NCBI RefSeq assembly: GCF_000378485.1
Contig: NZ_KB899974.1
Location: 62,001 to 126,000 of the forward strand
Source of the DNA: Flavobacterium rivuli WB 3.3-2 = DSM 21788
GTDB lineage: Bacteria; Bacteroidota; Bacteroidia; Flavobacteriales; Flavobacteriaceae
Length of the DNA stretch: 64,000 bases
Direction: 5' to 3'
Position 1 is the first letter of the stretch. Each line of letters opens with the position of its first letter. Under the pieces are notes generated by a model. That model was not told where the DNA came from, ran no database searches, and saw only the letters and a program-made list of their open reading frames with translations. This document shows positions 1 through 9,454 of this stretch, one piece after another. The position numbers and the translations under genes were made by a program.

Positions 1-285
1 GTTGTTCCATACACCATTAGAGTCATCTCCACCTATAACAAACTCATCTGTACCATAATTTAAAGATGTGTACTGGTTTTCGTTCGTAAAGGGTAGTGCC
101 AGTACACGGTAATAAGCACCTTCTGCCAACGACTGGATCCCTTCTTCGGTCTTATAAAATTCAGTATTTCTCTGTGTTGTGAGTTCTTCGTCAAGAAAAT
201 CTTTATTACAGGATTGTATTACAGGCAAAGTTGCTAAAAGCAGTGCTAAGCTTATGTATCTATATTTCGTTTTAAGTATTTTCAT
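1..285 (-). CDS. SusD/RagB-family nutrient-binding lipoprotein, N-terminal fragment
   Basis: The reverse strand has an ATG at 285 and stays open to the window edge, so only the first 95 codons are visible. The start is a lipoprotein signal: a basic N-terminus, a hydrophobic stretch and the lipobox-like IQSCNKDFLDEE, with Cys near residue 27 as the lipidated residue. The following region (TEFYKTEEGIQSLAEGAYY) is typical of SusD proteins, which start with a helix after the lipid anchor. SusD proteins sit on the outer membrane and hand glycans or peptides to a SusC partner. The SusC gene ends 18 bp upstream, so the two form one operon. The substrate cannot be told from this fragment. Confidence 0.9.
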   Translation of the reverse strand, partial: MKILKTKYRYISLALLLATLPVIQSCNKDFLDEELTTQRNTEFYKTEEGIQSLAEGAYYRVLALPFTNENQYTSLNYGTDEFVIGGDDSNGVWNN

Positions 286-303
286 AATATTTTTTTTAAA
301 ATC

Positions 304-3300
304 TTAGAATTCAAAATTAAGTCCTGAAACAAATCCTCTGTTATAAGTAGTGCTATCTGTATCCATATCTCTAAAATCAATTGGAGAATAAATATAGCCG
401 GGATTGATTACCTGTGCATATAATCTTAAACCGCTTATTCCTAACCTGTCGGTAACTGATTTAGGGAAATTATATCCTAACGAAATATTTCGTATCCTTA
501 TAAACGAACCGTCTTTATAACCTAAAGTAGTAGCATACGGGTCGCCTGTACCAGCTGTAAATACCGGTTTTTGATATTCGGCATTAGTGTTAACTTCTGT
601 GTAATAATCAATTTTTCGTTGGTTAAAGCGTCCTGTTTGTGCTTCACCACCAGTATTATAAGTATAATCTAACCTGCCATAAAGAAATATAGAAAGCTCG
701 AAGTCACCATATTTAAAAGTGTTTGTTACACCACCTACAAATTTAGGTAATGTGTTACCCACAATAACGCGGTCGTTATTAGCGTCTATTCTATGGTCGC
801 CATTAATATCTGCCGGCCTTGCCGTACCCGGTGTAAAGTTATGCCCGTTAGCATTAAATAGTGCCATCTCTGCAGCGTCAGATTCTTTCCAAAGGCCATT
901 AGATTTGTAGCCATATATAACACCCAACTGCTCACCTATAAACCAGTTGTTTTGTATATCGTCAAATTTACCGTTAGAAAGGGTTACAATTTTGTTGTTT
1001 TGGTATGATACGCTAAATGATGTATCCCATGAAAATTTACCAAACTCCAGGTTTGTAGTACTAAGAGTAAGATCTATACCGTTACTCTTTGTTTCTCCTA
1101 CGTTAGCATACGTATTAATAGCCCCTGCAACAGTAGGCAGGTTTTTTAACAAAAGCAGGTCCGTCGTTTTAGCAGTATAAAAATCCAGTGTACCTCTTAC
1201 CCTTTGATTAAATAAAGAGAATTCTGCCTCAATATTATAAGCTGTAGTTTTTTCCCACCCTAAGTTTTGGTTAGCAAGCGTTGTAGATGGTACTGTGCCC
1301 GGAAGAAGGCTTGCCCCATTAGGGTAGTTTATTGATGTTAGTGGCCCTTTAGTAGAATAAGGGTCTATGGCAGAGTTACCAGTTACACCCACGCCCAAAC
1401 GTAAAATTAAATTGTTTACCCAGTTGGTGTTTTCGAGAAATTTCTCTTTTTTCATAGTCCAGGCTGCTGCTGCACTTGGAAAGAACGACCATCTGTTATC
1501 CGGGGCTAACTGCGATGCACCATCCCAGCGGCCGGATGCTGTAAAATTATACTTATCATTAAAAGTGTAATTAACACGCCCCATGTAAGATAGTAATTGT
1601 TTCTCTGTTAAGCCGGAACCCCAAGATGAAAGGGTAACGTTAGCATTATTAAGAGCATCCCATTTTTGCGAAGTAAATGGTACATTGTTTGCTGCCATAC
1701 TGTTATATTCATACTTGTACTTTGTTTCACTTTGCAGTAATGTAAAGTCCAGCGTATGCCTGCCAAATTGCTTGTTATAAAATATAAGATGGTCTAACGT
1801 ATAAGACAGGTCGTTGTTAGAATTAATAGATGCATAACTTGAACCGGCACGTGTTACCGATTTTTTGTCAAGGTAAAGGCCATTGCGGTTAAAAGAAAGG
1901 TCCGGGCCAAAGTTTATGCGGTATTTTAAGCCTGCAAGCGGCTCCCACATAGCACCAAAATCTAATTGAGAGTAAAAGCTACCAAATATCCTTGTATTTA
2001 CACGCTCATCCTGAGAGTAGTTAACCTCATCTATTACTGTTTTTACACCATCATCTCCACCGGGAAACTCTATACGGTTGCCATCAGCATCATAAGGTAC
2101 AGCATATTGAAATATGGCACGGGCAGTATCATACAACCCACCTGTATTAACAAGGCTGCTTCGCCCAGCGGTAGACTGGCCGTATTGCTGAACGCCGTAA
2201 CTTGCATTTAACGTTGTACCAAAAGAGAACCATTTAGTAGCATTGATGTCTACACTCGTTTTACCGGTATATCTTTTATAGCTCTGGCCCACCACAGTAC
2301 CTTTGTTATCAAGGTATCCAAAAGACCCGAAAGCCTTAATTTTATCTGTACCGCCGCTTACATTTAGAGAGTATTGGTTAGTTACTCCTGTTTGGGTTAC
2401 AAAATCTCTAAAATCAGTAGTTTGTACTTTAGAGCCGTCCCATGTGCCAGACTCCCAACCCTTGTTAATATTTGCAAAAGCAGAAGGATCTGACGATGCT
2501 AAAAATATTGCCTGGTCATTGGCTAAAGTAGGCTGGTCACCCCTTGGAAAAGTAGTAGGATTAGAGTAATATCTTGCCCAACGCCTAAAAGTAATATACT
2601 CAGAAGCGTTCATCATGTCCATTCTGTCTACAAGCGTTTCTATGGTTGTAGAGTAGCTTAGGCCAATGTTTAATTTTCCGTTCTTACCTCTCTTAGTAGT
2701 TACAATTACAACACCATTAGCACCACGCGAACCATAAATAGCCGTAGAGGAAGCATCTTTAAGGATGTCTATAGCCTCAATGTCTAACGGGTTAAGATTT
2801 TCTATACCGCCGGAAGTTAACGGGATACCATCTACCACATATAACGGGCTGTTAGAAGCGGTTAGCGAACGTACACCACGAATGGTAATGGCACCAAGGG
2901 TACCGGGGCGCTGGCTCGATGTAATATCTACACCGGCAGCCTTACCCTGTATGGCCTCAAGCGTATTGTTTACCGGCCTCGACGCTATATCTTTTGCGCT
3001 TACGCTTGTAATAGCACCCGTAACATCCGATTTTTTTCTTTGTCCGTATCCTACTACAACTACCTCTTCAAGCTCGGCAGAACCGTCTTTTAAGGTAACG
3101 CTGTAATCTGTTTTATCAGAAACTGTAACTTCCTGGGTTTCCATACCCACAAAAGACAGTACCAAAATATCTCCTTTGGCAGCTTCTATAGCAAATTTAC
3201 CATCATAATCTGTTTGTACGCCTTTGTTTGTTCCTTTAACCAAAACGTTGACTCCCGGTATTGGTCCTCCACCAGAATCCAGTACAGTTCCCTGAACAGT

Positions 3301-3387
3301 TTGCCCCTGTGCGTACGAAAACGCAGGAAGCATGGTCAGGAAGATTACCAGGAATCTGAAAAAAAAGCATTTTGTAATTTTTTTCAT
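304..3387 (-). CDS. SusC/RagA-family TonB-linked outer membrane transporter
   Basis: This 1027-aa protein is full length for the family. It has a signal peptide ending at about AFSYAQ (residue 27), then a carboxypeptidase-like beta-sandwich (about 30-105, VQGTVLDSGGGPIPGVNV), a TonB-box-like stretch (EEVVVVGYG, about 107-115), a plug domain (about 118-235, with ITIRGVRSLTASNSPLYVVD) and a large beta-barrel that ends in Phe, as is usual for outer membrane proteins. It should import an oligomer captured by the SusD lipoprotein downstream, using TonB energy. No glycosidase or regulator is visible beside it, so the substrate is unknown. The upstream region carries a tandem 10-bp repeat and a long hairpin, described separately. 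Confidence 0.95.
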   Translation of the reverse strand: MKKITKCFFFRFLVIFLTMLPAFSYAQGQTVQGTVLDSGGGPIPGVNVLVKGTNKGVQTDYDGKFAIEAAKGDILVLSFVGMETQEVTVSDKTDYSVTLKDGSAELEEVVVVGYGQRKKSDVTGAITSVSAKDIASRPVNNTLEAIQGKAAGVDITSSQRPGTLGAITIRGVRSLTASNSPLYVVDGIPLTSGGIENLNPLDIEAIDILKDASSTAIYGSRGANGVVIVTTKRGKNGKLNIGLSYSTTIETLVDRMDMMNASEYITFRRWARYYSNPTTFPRGDQPTLANDQAIFLASSDPSAFANINKGWESGTWDGSKVQTTDFRDFVTQTGVTNQYSLNVSGGTDKIKAFGSFGYLDNKGTVVGQSYKRYTGKTSVDINATKWFSFGTTLNASYGVQQYGQSTAGRSSLVNTGGLYDTARAIFQYAVPYDADGNRIEFPGGDDGVKTVIDEVNYSQDERVNTRIFGSFYSQLDFGAMWEPLAGLKYRINFGPDLSFNRNGLYLDKKSVTRAGSSYASINSNNDLSYTLDHLIFYNKQFGRHTLDFTLLQSETKYKYEYNSMAANNVPFTSQKWDALNNANVTLSSWGSGLTEKQLLSYMGRVNYTFNDKYNFTASGRWDGASQLAPDNRWSFFPSAAAAWTMKKEKFLENTNWVNNLILRLGVGVTGNSAIDPYSTKGPLTSINYPNGASLLPGTVPSTTLANQNLGWEKTTAYNIEAEFSLFNQRVRGTLDFYTAKTTDLLLLKNLPTVAGAINTYANVGETKSNGIDLTLSTTNLEFGKFSWDTSFSVSYQNNKIVTLSNGKFDDIQNNWFIGEQLGVIYGYKSNGLWKESDAAEMALFNANGHNFTPGTARPADINGDHRIDANNDRVIVGNTLPKFVGGVTNTFKYGDFELSIFLYGRLDYTYNTGGEAQTGRFNQRKIDYYTEVNTNAEYQKPVFTAGTGDPYATTLGYKDGSFIRIRNISLGYNFPKSVTDRLGISGLRLYAQVINPGYIYSPIDFRDMDTDSTTYNRGFVSGLNFEF

Positions 3388-3454
3388 GAGTTAATAATTT
3401 ATGGTTACAAAAAATAAATATTTAACCACAAAATAAACTTTTCATTAACATATC

Positions 3455-3474
3455 GCTATCCTGTGCTATCCTGT
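3455..3474. promoter_or_regulatory. Tandem 10-bp direct repeat upstream of susC
   Basis: GCTATCCTGT occurs twice head to tail, exactly one helical turn apart, 68-87 bp upstream of the susC start at 3387. This is a common geometry for an activator that binds one face of the helix. No protein can be assigned. It lies upstream of any susC -7 element, which I could not place with confidence. Confidence 0.4.
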
Positions 3475-3523
3475 CAATGGGTGTTTATAACGTTATTTAC
3501 ATCGTTATAGTTACTACGTTAAG

Positions 3524-3574
3524 AACGATATATGTAAAAATCCCAGTAAACACTGGGGTTCTACATATATCGTT
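3524..3574. repeat. Long two-part inverted repeat (hairpin) upstream of susC
   Basis: A perfect 13-bp inverted repeat (AACGATATATGTA at 3524-3536 and its complement at 3562-3574) encloses a second perfect 6-bp stem (CCCAGT at 3542-3547, ACTGGG at 3552-3557) with an AAAC loop. The two stems are separated by a small internal bulge (AAAAT against GTTC). No strong T-tract follows on either strand. It could be an operator, a structured leader or the end of the kdp transcript that arrives from the right. Confidence 0.6.
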
Positions 3575-3687
3575 TTCGTAGAGATGTATTTTTGTGAAGT
3601 AAAAAAAAATAATACATTTTAATTATCAGTCATACATAATTTAACATACACAACGCTTTAATAGCCCTATTTTAAGAAAAGCTTGCT

Positions 3688-3819
3688 ATGAGATTTTGCA
3701 ATTATATAATAATTTTGGCTTCCTGTTTAACGTGTTATGTAGCACATATATGCAGGCTTAAAACAGTAACAAATTTTACATTTGCTGAAGGAGGTACTAT
3801 TAGCATTATTGATAATTAA
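3688..3819 (+). CDS. Possible 43-aa peptide with hydrophobic N-terminus
   Basis: An ATG at 3688 opens a 43-codon frame (start MRFCNYIIILASCL, stop TAA at 3817) in the otherwise gene-free 3388-3927 interval. The N-terminal half is hydrophobic, like a signal or membrane anchor. There is no convincing ribosome binding site, no promoter was found and no family was recognised. It may be chance or the remnant of a longer gene. Confidence 0.15.
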   Translation: MRFCNYIIILASCLTCYVAHICRLKTVTNFTFAEGGTISIIDN

Positions 3820-3927
3820 ATGAAACGTGGAGGCAAGGCTCATTAGAGTGTGATGTATTAATTCAGGAAGAAAGAATTATTAAAGCAATTGGTCGATAGT
3901 ATTAAACCAAAGTTCATAAATTTTAAA

Positions 3928-5649
3928 CTAATACGCCTTTTTAAAAATCAGTGTAAACTCGCTGCCTTCTCCGGGTGTGCTTTTTACTTTGATGGTAGCT
4001 CCCTGTGCATCCATAAATTCTTTGCTTATGGCAAGCCCAAGCCCGGTTCCTTCTTTTTGTGTTCCCGGAACACGAAAGTATTTATCAAATATCTTGGGCA
4101 GGTAATTATCGGCAATTCCCGTACCGTTGTCTTTAACCGTCAGCTCTATATTTCCTTTATATTCTCTTGATAATACCTGTATAACAGAATTCTCATACGA
4201 ATATCTGATAGCATTTGAAATAAGGTTAGAAATGATCCAGGTTGTTTTTTGAGCATCGGCCAAAATTTCAGGAAACCCCGATAATAGATGTTCTTTAATA
4301 GTTATCTGTTTGGCAATTGCCTGTTGTTTGTTCGCTTCTACAGCTTCGTTAACCAGTGTATCCAGTTCGCAGGCAGCAATATCAATGCTCGTTTTGCCTG
4401 TTTCTACCTGTGTAATGTTCAGTAATTCGCCTGTAGTACGCAACAACCTTTCGGTATCGTCCTTAATGCTGTCTACAAGGTTTTTCTGTTCTTCGTTAAG
4501 GTCGCCGGTCTTATCATTTTTAAGTAATTGCAGACTCATTTTCATAGATGCTATCGGTGTTTTAAACTCATGCGATACCGTTGCTATAAAACTTGTCTTG
4601 GCAAAATCTAATTCTTTATAAGACGTTATATTCCTTAAAATAATGAACGACCCTATAGGCTTTACATCGGTTTCTCCTGTAGGGATAATGCTTATTGGCA
4701 CGACCTGTTTTTCAAAATAGCTTTCTTTGTTATCTGCATAAATTTTAAGGGTTTCCTGTTTTTGGGTCGCTGTAGCTAAATGTTGCAACAGCGATCGCAT
4801 AAGGTCGTTTTGCAGCGCGATCTGCTGGCTGGGCTTACCTATAATTTTCTCTTTCTTTAACCCGGAAATTTTAAGGGCTTCGTCGTTTATAAACAGGATA
4901 TTATGTTTTTCATCGAGGCCAATAACAGGATCGTGCAAATTGCTTATAAGGGTTTCTATACGCTGTTTTTCCATCATTAATTTGGCAAGATTGCTGTCGT
5001 TATATTCCTGTAGCTTTTGTGCCATAGTGTTGAATGATCGTGTAAGTACAGAGAACTCATCATTGCCATTTACATTTACCCTGCGCGAATAGTTTTTGGC
5101 TGCAATTTCCCTTATACTTTCGGTAAGGTCGCGTATTGGGTTGGCAATATATCCCGGTAGGTTTACAATAAGTGTAAAGCCTACCATAAGGCAAAATGAA
5201 CTGGTTATGGATATCCAGAGTATGGAGTTTTCTGCGGTTTTCCCGGCAGTGTCTCCCTTGCGTTTAATGGCATCCATGTTTAGTTTCATGATGCTGTTAA
5301 GGTCGCTCCGCACTTTATTTTTAAGGGCCGAATCATCGGGCTTTTTTAAAAGGGCATTAAAATCTTCCTGCAGGTCTGCAGTTAATTCCTGTTCGCCTAT
5401 CTCGGTAACGTTATTTTTCTGCCCGTCGAGCGCAATCTGGAATTTTTCAAATGACGATATCTCGTTGGCATCATTATCAAGCAGCTTATACATATTGCGC
5501 GAATAATCCAGCGATTTATAATTGGCTACCAGTATGTTTTTAGTGTCCTGCGCGAGCAGGTTTACCTGGCGGATAGCCAAAGCAGATAGTGCAAGTATCA
5601 GCATAAACAGCAATCCCATTGCCAGGATAAGTTTGGTTTTTATTTTCAT
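3928..5649 (-). CDS. Membrane sensor histidine kinase of the kdp locus (HAMP-PAS-HisKA-HATPase)
   Basis: The protein has 573 aa: one membrane helix at about 7-27, a roughly 115-residue periplasmic segment, a second helix at about 142-163, HAMP (about 165-218), a PAS domain (about 230-340), HisKA with the phospho-accepting His at about 360 (TVSHEFKTP), and an HATPase domain with the N box NLISNAIRYS and the G boxes DNGTGIAD and GTGLGLAIS. It starts 2 bp after the KdpD N-terminal gene ends, so the two are cotranscribed and probably together replace the single KdpD kinase of Enterobacteria. Unlike true KdpD it has two membrane helices with a periplasmic loop, not four tightly packed ones. The likely partner is the sigma-54-type response regulator at 15965-17320. 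Confidence 0.93.
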   Translation of the reverse strand: MKIKTKLILAMGLLFMLILALSALAIRQVNLLAQDTKNILVANYKSLDYSRNMYKLLDNDANEISSFEKFQIALDGQKNNVTEIGEQELTADLQEDFNALLKKPDDSALKNKVRSDLNSIMKLNMDAIKRKGDTAGKTAENSILWISITSSFCLMVGFTLIVNLPGYIANPIRDLTESIREIAAKNYSRRVNVNGNDEFSVLTRSFNTMAQKLQEYNDSNLAKLMMEKQRIETLISNLHDPVIGLDEKHNILFINDEALKISGLKKEKIIGKPSQQIALQNDLMRSLLQHLATATQKQETLKIYADNKESYFEKQVVPISIIPTGETDVKPIGSFIILRNITSYKELDFAKTSFIATVSHEFKTPIASMKMSLQLLKNDKTGDLNEEQKNLVDSIKDDTERLLRTTGELLNITQVETGKTSIDIAACELDTLVNEAVEANKQQAIAKQITIKEHLLSGFPEILADAQKTTWIISNLISNAIRYSYENSVIQVLSREYKGNIELTVKDNGTGIADNYLPKIFDKYFRVPGTQKEGTGLGLAISKEFMDAQGATIKVKSTPGEGSEFTLIFKKAY

Positions 5650-5651
5650 GT

Positions 5652-6782
5652 TCAGGATAGAATGATGAGGTCTATATCACTCGAAGATAGCTTATTTAAA
5701 AGTTCGTTGAAAATGTTTGTCGATAAAATTACCCGCAGCAATGTAAGGTGCGGTTTGCCAATGCATATCGTGGTGATTTTTCGCATGTCGGCCTGCTCTG
5801 TAATGGTTTTTGCAATGCGGTGGCTCTTTACTTTAATGATCTCGGCACCCAGTTCTGTCGCCAGTTTAAAATTGTTGATGAGGTGCCGCTGTTTGTCGAG
5901 CGCAATCTTATCGGCGGCTTCATCGGGAGTTTCCACATACAGCACGTACCATTTGCTATGGTAATGGTTAGCAAGGCGTGCGGTCTTGCGCAATACTTTT
6001 TTAGCGGTAATATGATTGCTGCTTATACATGCTAACAATCGTTCCTGCTTAAATGTTGTTGTGCCTGAAATTTCGGTCGCTACTTTTCGCTCTACTTGGC
6101 TGGCAACCTCCTTAAGTGCCAGTTCCCGCAGCTGCAATATATGCCCCGACTGAAAAAAGTTTTTCAACGCCTGGGCTATCTTGTCTTCGGTATAAATTTT
6201 GCCTTCTTTTAAACGTTCAATAAGCTCATCAGCAGTAAGGTCTATGTTAACTACTTCATCTGCTGCTTTAAGTACACTATCAGGTATACGCTCCTTAACT
6301 TCAATACCTGTAATCTCCCTCACATCATCATTTAAACTCTCAATATGCTGAATATTAACTGCGCTTATCACGTTAATTCCTGCATCCAGTATCTCCATTA
6401 CATCCTGCCAACGCTTCTCATTTTTGCTGCCTTCAATATTAGTGTGGGCAAGTTCATCTACAATAACAACCTCCGGGCGCAGGTTAATAATTGCCTGCAA
6501 ATCCATTTCTTCAAGGTGCTTGCCTTTGTAAAAAAGCGAACGCTTGGGTACAATAGGCAGCCCGTCGAGAAGGTCGTGTGTTTCTTTACGGTTATGGGTT
6601 TCTATAAACCCTATCTTTACATCGATGCCGTTTCGTAACAGGGTATGCGCTTCCTGCAGCATCCTGAAAGTTTTGCCTACACCGGCACTCATGCCGATGT
6701 AGACTTTAAACTTTCCTTTTCGCGACTTTTGTATCAGGTCGAGAAAATGCTGTACATTGTTTTCTTTTTCGCTATTCATCAA
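5652..6782 (-). CDS. kdpD: KdpD N-terminal sensor protein (KdpD domain plus USP domain, no kinase)
   Basis: This 376-aa protein matches only the cytoplasmic N-terminal half of E. coli KdpD (894 aa). It has the KdpD domain with Walker-A-like GMSAGVGKT at residues 30-38 and the DELAHTN box, then a universal-stress-protein-like domain (about 245-376, starting LLACISSNHITAKKVLR). Membrane helices and the kinase core are absent; the next gene, 2 bp downstream, supplies a kinase. In E. coli this half modulates KdpD in response to potassium and ATP. The start overlaps the stop of the porin gene by 4 bp (ATGA), which implies translational coupling. The first ~45 bp of this gene are nearly duplicated at 7952-8041. 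Confidence 0.93.
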   Translation of the reverse strand: MMNSEKENNVQHFLDLIQKSRKGKFKVYIGMSAGVGKTFRMLQEAHTLLRNGIDVKIGFIETHNRKETHDLLDGLPIVPKRSLFYKGKHLEEMDLQAIINLRPEVVIVDELAHTNIEGSKNEKRWQDVMEILDAGINVISAVNIQHIESLNDDVREITGIEVKERIPDSVLKAADEVVNIDLTADELIERLKEGKIYTEDKIAQALKNFFQSGHILQLRELALKEVASQVERKVATEISGTTTFKQERLLACISSNHITAKKVLRKTARLANHYHSKWYVLYVETPDEAADKIALDKQRHLINNFKLATELGAEIIKVKSHRIAKTITEQADMRKITTICIGKPHLTLLRVILSTNIFNELLNKLSSSDIDLIILS

Positions 6783-7879
6783 AATGATATTGCCAGTGCG
6801 GTTGTAACAAACGCATTATTTTTAGTTGCATTGCCATCTTTAGTAAAGATAGCCTCCTTACTGTTTAGTTTACGTGCCTCTATCCTCCACACAACATTGC
6901 TGTAAATAGTGTAATCGAAGTTTAACGAGTAACCAAAGGTTTTAAATCCATTATCTGTACCGGTGTTTATAATTACCCCATGTTCATCAGCGTAATATTC
7001 GCAGCGTGCACTTATAGACGCTTTGTTAATGGAGTATTTAACTATAAATACAGACGTGTACCAGCTGTAATAACTCTTACTGTTTTTAGCTTTTTGCTCG
7101 GCCCCAATGTCAAACCCTGCTATAATTCCTAATTTCTCGTTTACCATAAACTGCCCATAAAAGTTATGAAAGTAGCGCATCCTCTTATCATTATCAGGTT
7201 TATCATTGCCTGCAAACGAGCTGCTGTTTAGCATAACTTTTGCATTTGGCTTATATGTTAGCTGGTGGCCAAAGGCAATAGTTTTATTTCCATCTACCCT
7301 CTGTATACGCTGCCAGCCGTTAAGTACAAGTGCACTTACAAACCATTTTCCGGAAACTGATGTGTATGATAATTTTGCCCCGCTTTCATAGTAAGGCGAA
7401 TTTTCTGCAGAAATACTACGGGTTAATGTCCAGCAATCTTTTCCTATGGCACTTTCAAAGCCAATGTGTGAGGTAAAAATACCGGCATCAATCCAGAGAT
7501 TGCTGTTCCGGAAGATTTTTATACCTGCGGTGGCTTCATAAATGTTTTTCAGGGTACTTCCTTCAGCAGCAAGATTAGCATTTGTGTAAGTACCTGCCAT
7601 GATGGCAAGGCTGGCCCTAAACTTGTCATTATTATACGTTGCGTTTATAAGGCCTAAATTCAAGGTTACTTCATTATGTCTGTTGTGCGAATACATAAAG
7701 CCGGAACGTGTATTGTTTTCAGGAGTATTAAAATCGTATGAATAATAGGTTTCTATATATCCGCTTATTTTTAAAAATGGTACCTGCAACGGTGGTATAA
7801 CCTGCAATGTATCTGTTTGTGCTCTTGCTGCTGTTACAGTAAAACACAACATTAGGGCTAAATTTGTTAGGCTATTCAT
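6779..7879 (-). CDS. Outer membrane beta-barrel porin, OmpL/bbp2-like (copy 1)
   Basis: The 366-aa protein has a signal peptide (cleavage near TAARAQ, residue 21), then alternating polar/aromatic beta strands to a terminal Phe. The motif ISGYIETYYSYDFNTPEN followed by HNRHNEVTLNLGL and IGFES is shared with the next porin (LDTYYNYNF, GRHNEFTVNL, IGLES), so the two are paralogues of the putative beta-barrel porin-2 family. Its place inside the kdp operon suggests a diffusion channel for potassium or other small solutes under low-potassium conditions; that is inference. It is 92 residues shorter than its paralogue. It follows a relic of the kdpD start, which points to origin by local duplication or insertion. 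Confidence 0.82.
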   Translation of the reverse strand: MNSLTNLALMLCFTVTAARAQTDTLQVIPPLQVPFLKISGYIETYYSYDFNTPENNTRSGFMYSHNRHNEVTLNLGLINATYNNDKFRASLAIMAGTYTNANLAAEGSTLKNIYEATAGIKIFRNSNLWIDAGIFTSHIGFESAIGKDCWTLTRSISAENSPYYESGAKLSYTSVSGKWFVSALVLNGWQRIQRVDGNKTIAFGHQLTYKPNAKVMLNSSSFAGNDKPDNDKRMRYFHNFYGQFMVNEKLGIIAGFDIGAEQKAKNSKSYYSWYTSVFIVKYSINKASISARCEYYADEHGVIINTGTDNGFKTFGYSLNFDYTIYSNVVWRIEARKLNSKEAIFTKDGNATKNNAFVTTALAISF

Positions 7880-7951
7880 GCTTCAAGTTGTTTAACGCCT
7901 GTATAAATTTCAATTAAAAGTCGCGGCTGTTTCCCTTTCAAGTCATCCAAA

Positions 7952-8041
7952 TTATATTTTTTTCGTTGCTATTCGCGACTTTTGTATCAGGTCGAAAAAA
8001 TGCTGTACATTGTTTTCTTTTATTTCTTTTTCTGTATCCAC
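7952..8041 (-). pseudogene. Relic of the kdpD 5' end between the two porin genes
   Basis: Bases 7972-8021 match the start of kdpD (6719-6768) at 49 of 50 positions. Read on the minus strand from GTG at 8041 the relic is open for 29 codons and contains KENNVQHFFDLIQKSR, against ENNVQHFLDLIQKSR in KdpD, then loses homology and stops with TAA at 7952. It begins right after the stop of the upstream porin (8045), the position kdpD would have had before the second porin arrived. It is a scar of duplication or insertion, although a 29-aa peptide could still be translated. Confidence 0.85.
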
Positions 8042-8044
8042 AGT

Positions 8045-9421
8045 TTATAGCCTGAAGTTAACGGCAAGGGTAATCCTGTTTTCATTCTTTTTTAGTACGG
8101 CTGCCCAAGGCGAATCACTTACAGGGCCGTTTGTCCATCCGCTGGCCGATGTTGTTCCGCCATGCCCTGTAAAATAAGGTATGTTGCTGCTCCTGTAACC
8201 ATATTCCAGCCTGAAGGTAACATAGTCGCTTGGCATAACATCGAAGGTAGATGTAAATTGGAATATTTTTAGTTTATCGCCATTGACAATTGCCTCATCA
8301 TAGTTGTTAGGTACATCGCCTGTAGCTGCAGGGGTAAAGGCAAGGTAAGGTGATGTATTTACACCATTTACTACCGACTGGTTGGTCATATAATCTGCCC
8401 TCAGTGTCAGTGCCAGTTTGTTTTTATTAAACCAGATGCGGTTTGCCAAAGAGCTACCCAGCATAAAGTTATCTTTAGCTTTTACAATATCGCCGGCCTG
8501 GTTATTGCTCTGGAAACCATAGTGTGAATTTAAGCTGAACGCCATTTGCGATATTCCTTTTGATTCCGAATTTTTGTAATAACGTGCCACAACACTGTTG
8601 TCGTGGTGAAAACGCTGTCTTTTAGACTGATTGCCCATAACATCGGGGTTCTGGGTGTCTTTACCTAAGTAAAAGTTAGCCACAAGCTGCAGGTTCTCTG
8701 TAGGGCGGTAGTAAGTAGAACTCCCTAAGCCGGGTCCTTTGCTAAAGCTGTTGTAGCTCTGCCAGCCGTTTAGTAACCAAACCTCTGTTTTAAGGTTTTT
8801 GGCAGGGAACATCTGTACACGTGCACCTGTAAAATAAAATGGTGTAAAGTCGCACAGCATGCTACGCTGGTAGTTCCAGTTTTCCTGCGTTACATAACTT
8901 TCAAGGCCTATGTAGCTCATAAATATACCCATCTCTACATTAATGCCATGCCATACATCAAAATGGTAACCTGCTGCGGCTTCACGTATGTATTTAAGGT
9001 TGTTGATGCTTGTATTGCGGCCTCTGTTCACAGATCCGTCCACATCATTTACTACCGATGCCATTTGACCGTACTGTAGCCATACACGGCCAATGATATT
9101 TTTATAACTGGTTTCAAAACCTATGCTGGCAAGGTTAACGGTAAACTCGTTATGGCGCCCCATTGTAGCCGATATGGTTTGGGTATTATCTATAGGGTTT
9201 GCAAAGTTGTAATTGTAATAGGTATCAAGATAGGTAACGCCTGTTAGTATAGTTTCGCCATCTTTATCCTTTAAGGTAAGCGGAAAGTTTTTTTGCCTGT
9301 TCTGTCCGTTTATCCAGGTAAGGTCCATACCGTCAAACGGAATTTTTTTTGTAATTGTGTCCTGCGCGTTCATACCCACAGTAATAATAAAAAGCATTAC
9401 AAATGTGCTTAGTGTTCTCAT
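8045..9421 (-). CDS. Outer membrane beta-barrel porin, OmpL/bbp2-like (copy 2)
   Basis: The protein has 458 aa with a signal peptide (cleavage near GMNAQD, residue 20) and a barrel ending in NFRL. It shares the TYYNYNF, GRHNEF, IGLES and LNGWQ motifs with the 366-aa porin downstream, so the two are diverged paralogues. It carries an extra N-terminal segment (about 21-60) before the first shared strand. The gene lies 84 bp after kdpC, with a hairpin in the gap that may lower read-through from kdpABC. The position right before the kdpD relic suggests this is the original kdp-linked porin. A role in potassium entry across the outer membrane is inferred from context only. Confidence 0.82.
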   Translation of the reverse strand: MRTLSTFVMLFIITVGMNAQDTITKKIPFDGMDLTWINGQNRQKNFPLTLKDKDGETILTGVTYLDTYYNYNFANPIDNTQTISATMGRHNEFTVNLASIGFETSYKNIIGRVWLQYGQMASVVNDVDGSVNRGRNTSINNLKYIREAAAGYHFDVWHGINVEMGIFMSYIGLESYVTQENWNYQRSMLCDFTPFYFTGARVQMFPAKNLKTEVWLLNGWQSYNSFSKGPGLGSSTYYRPTENLQLVANFYLGKDTQNPDVMGNQSKRQRFHHDNSVVARYYKNSESKGISQMAFSLNSHYGFQSNNQAGDIVKAKDNFMLGSSLANRIWFNKNKLALTLRADYMTNQSVVNGVNTSPYLAFTPAATGDVPNNYDEAIVNGDKLKIFQFTSTFDVMPSDYVTFRLEYGYRSSNIPYFTGHGGTTSASGWTNGPVSDSPWAAVLKKNENRITLAVNFRL

Positions 9422-9454
9422 TTTGTTTAATTAAGTTGTTTTTTGTTTTTGATT

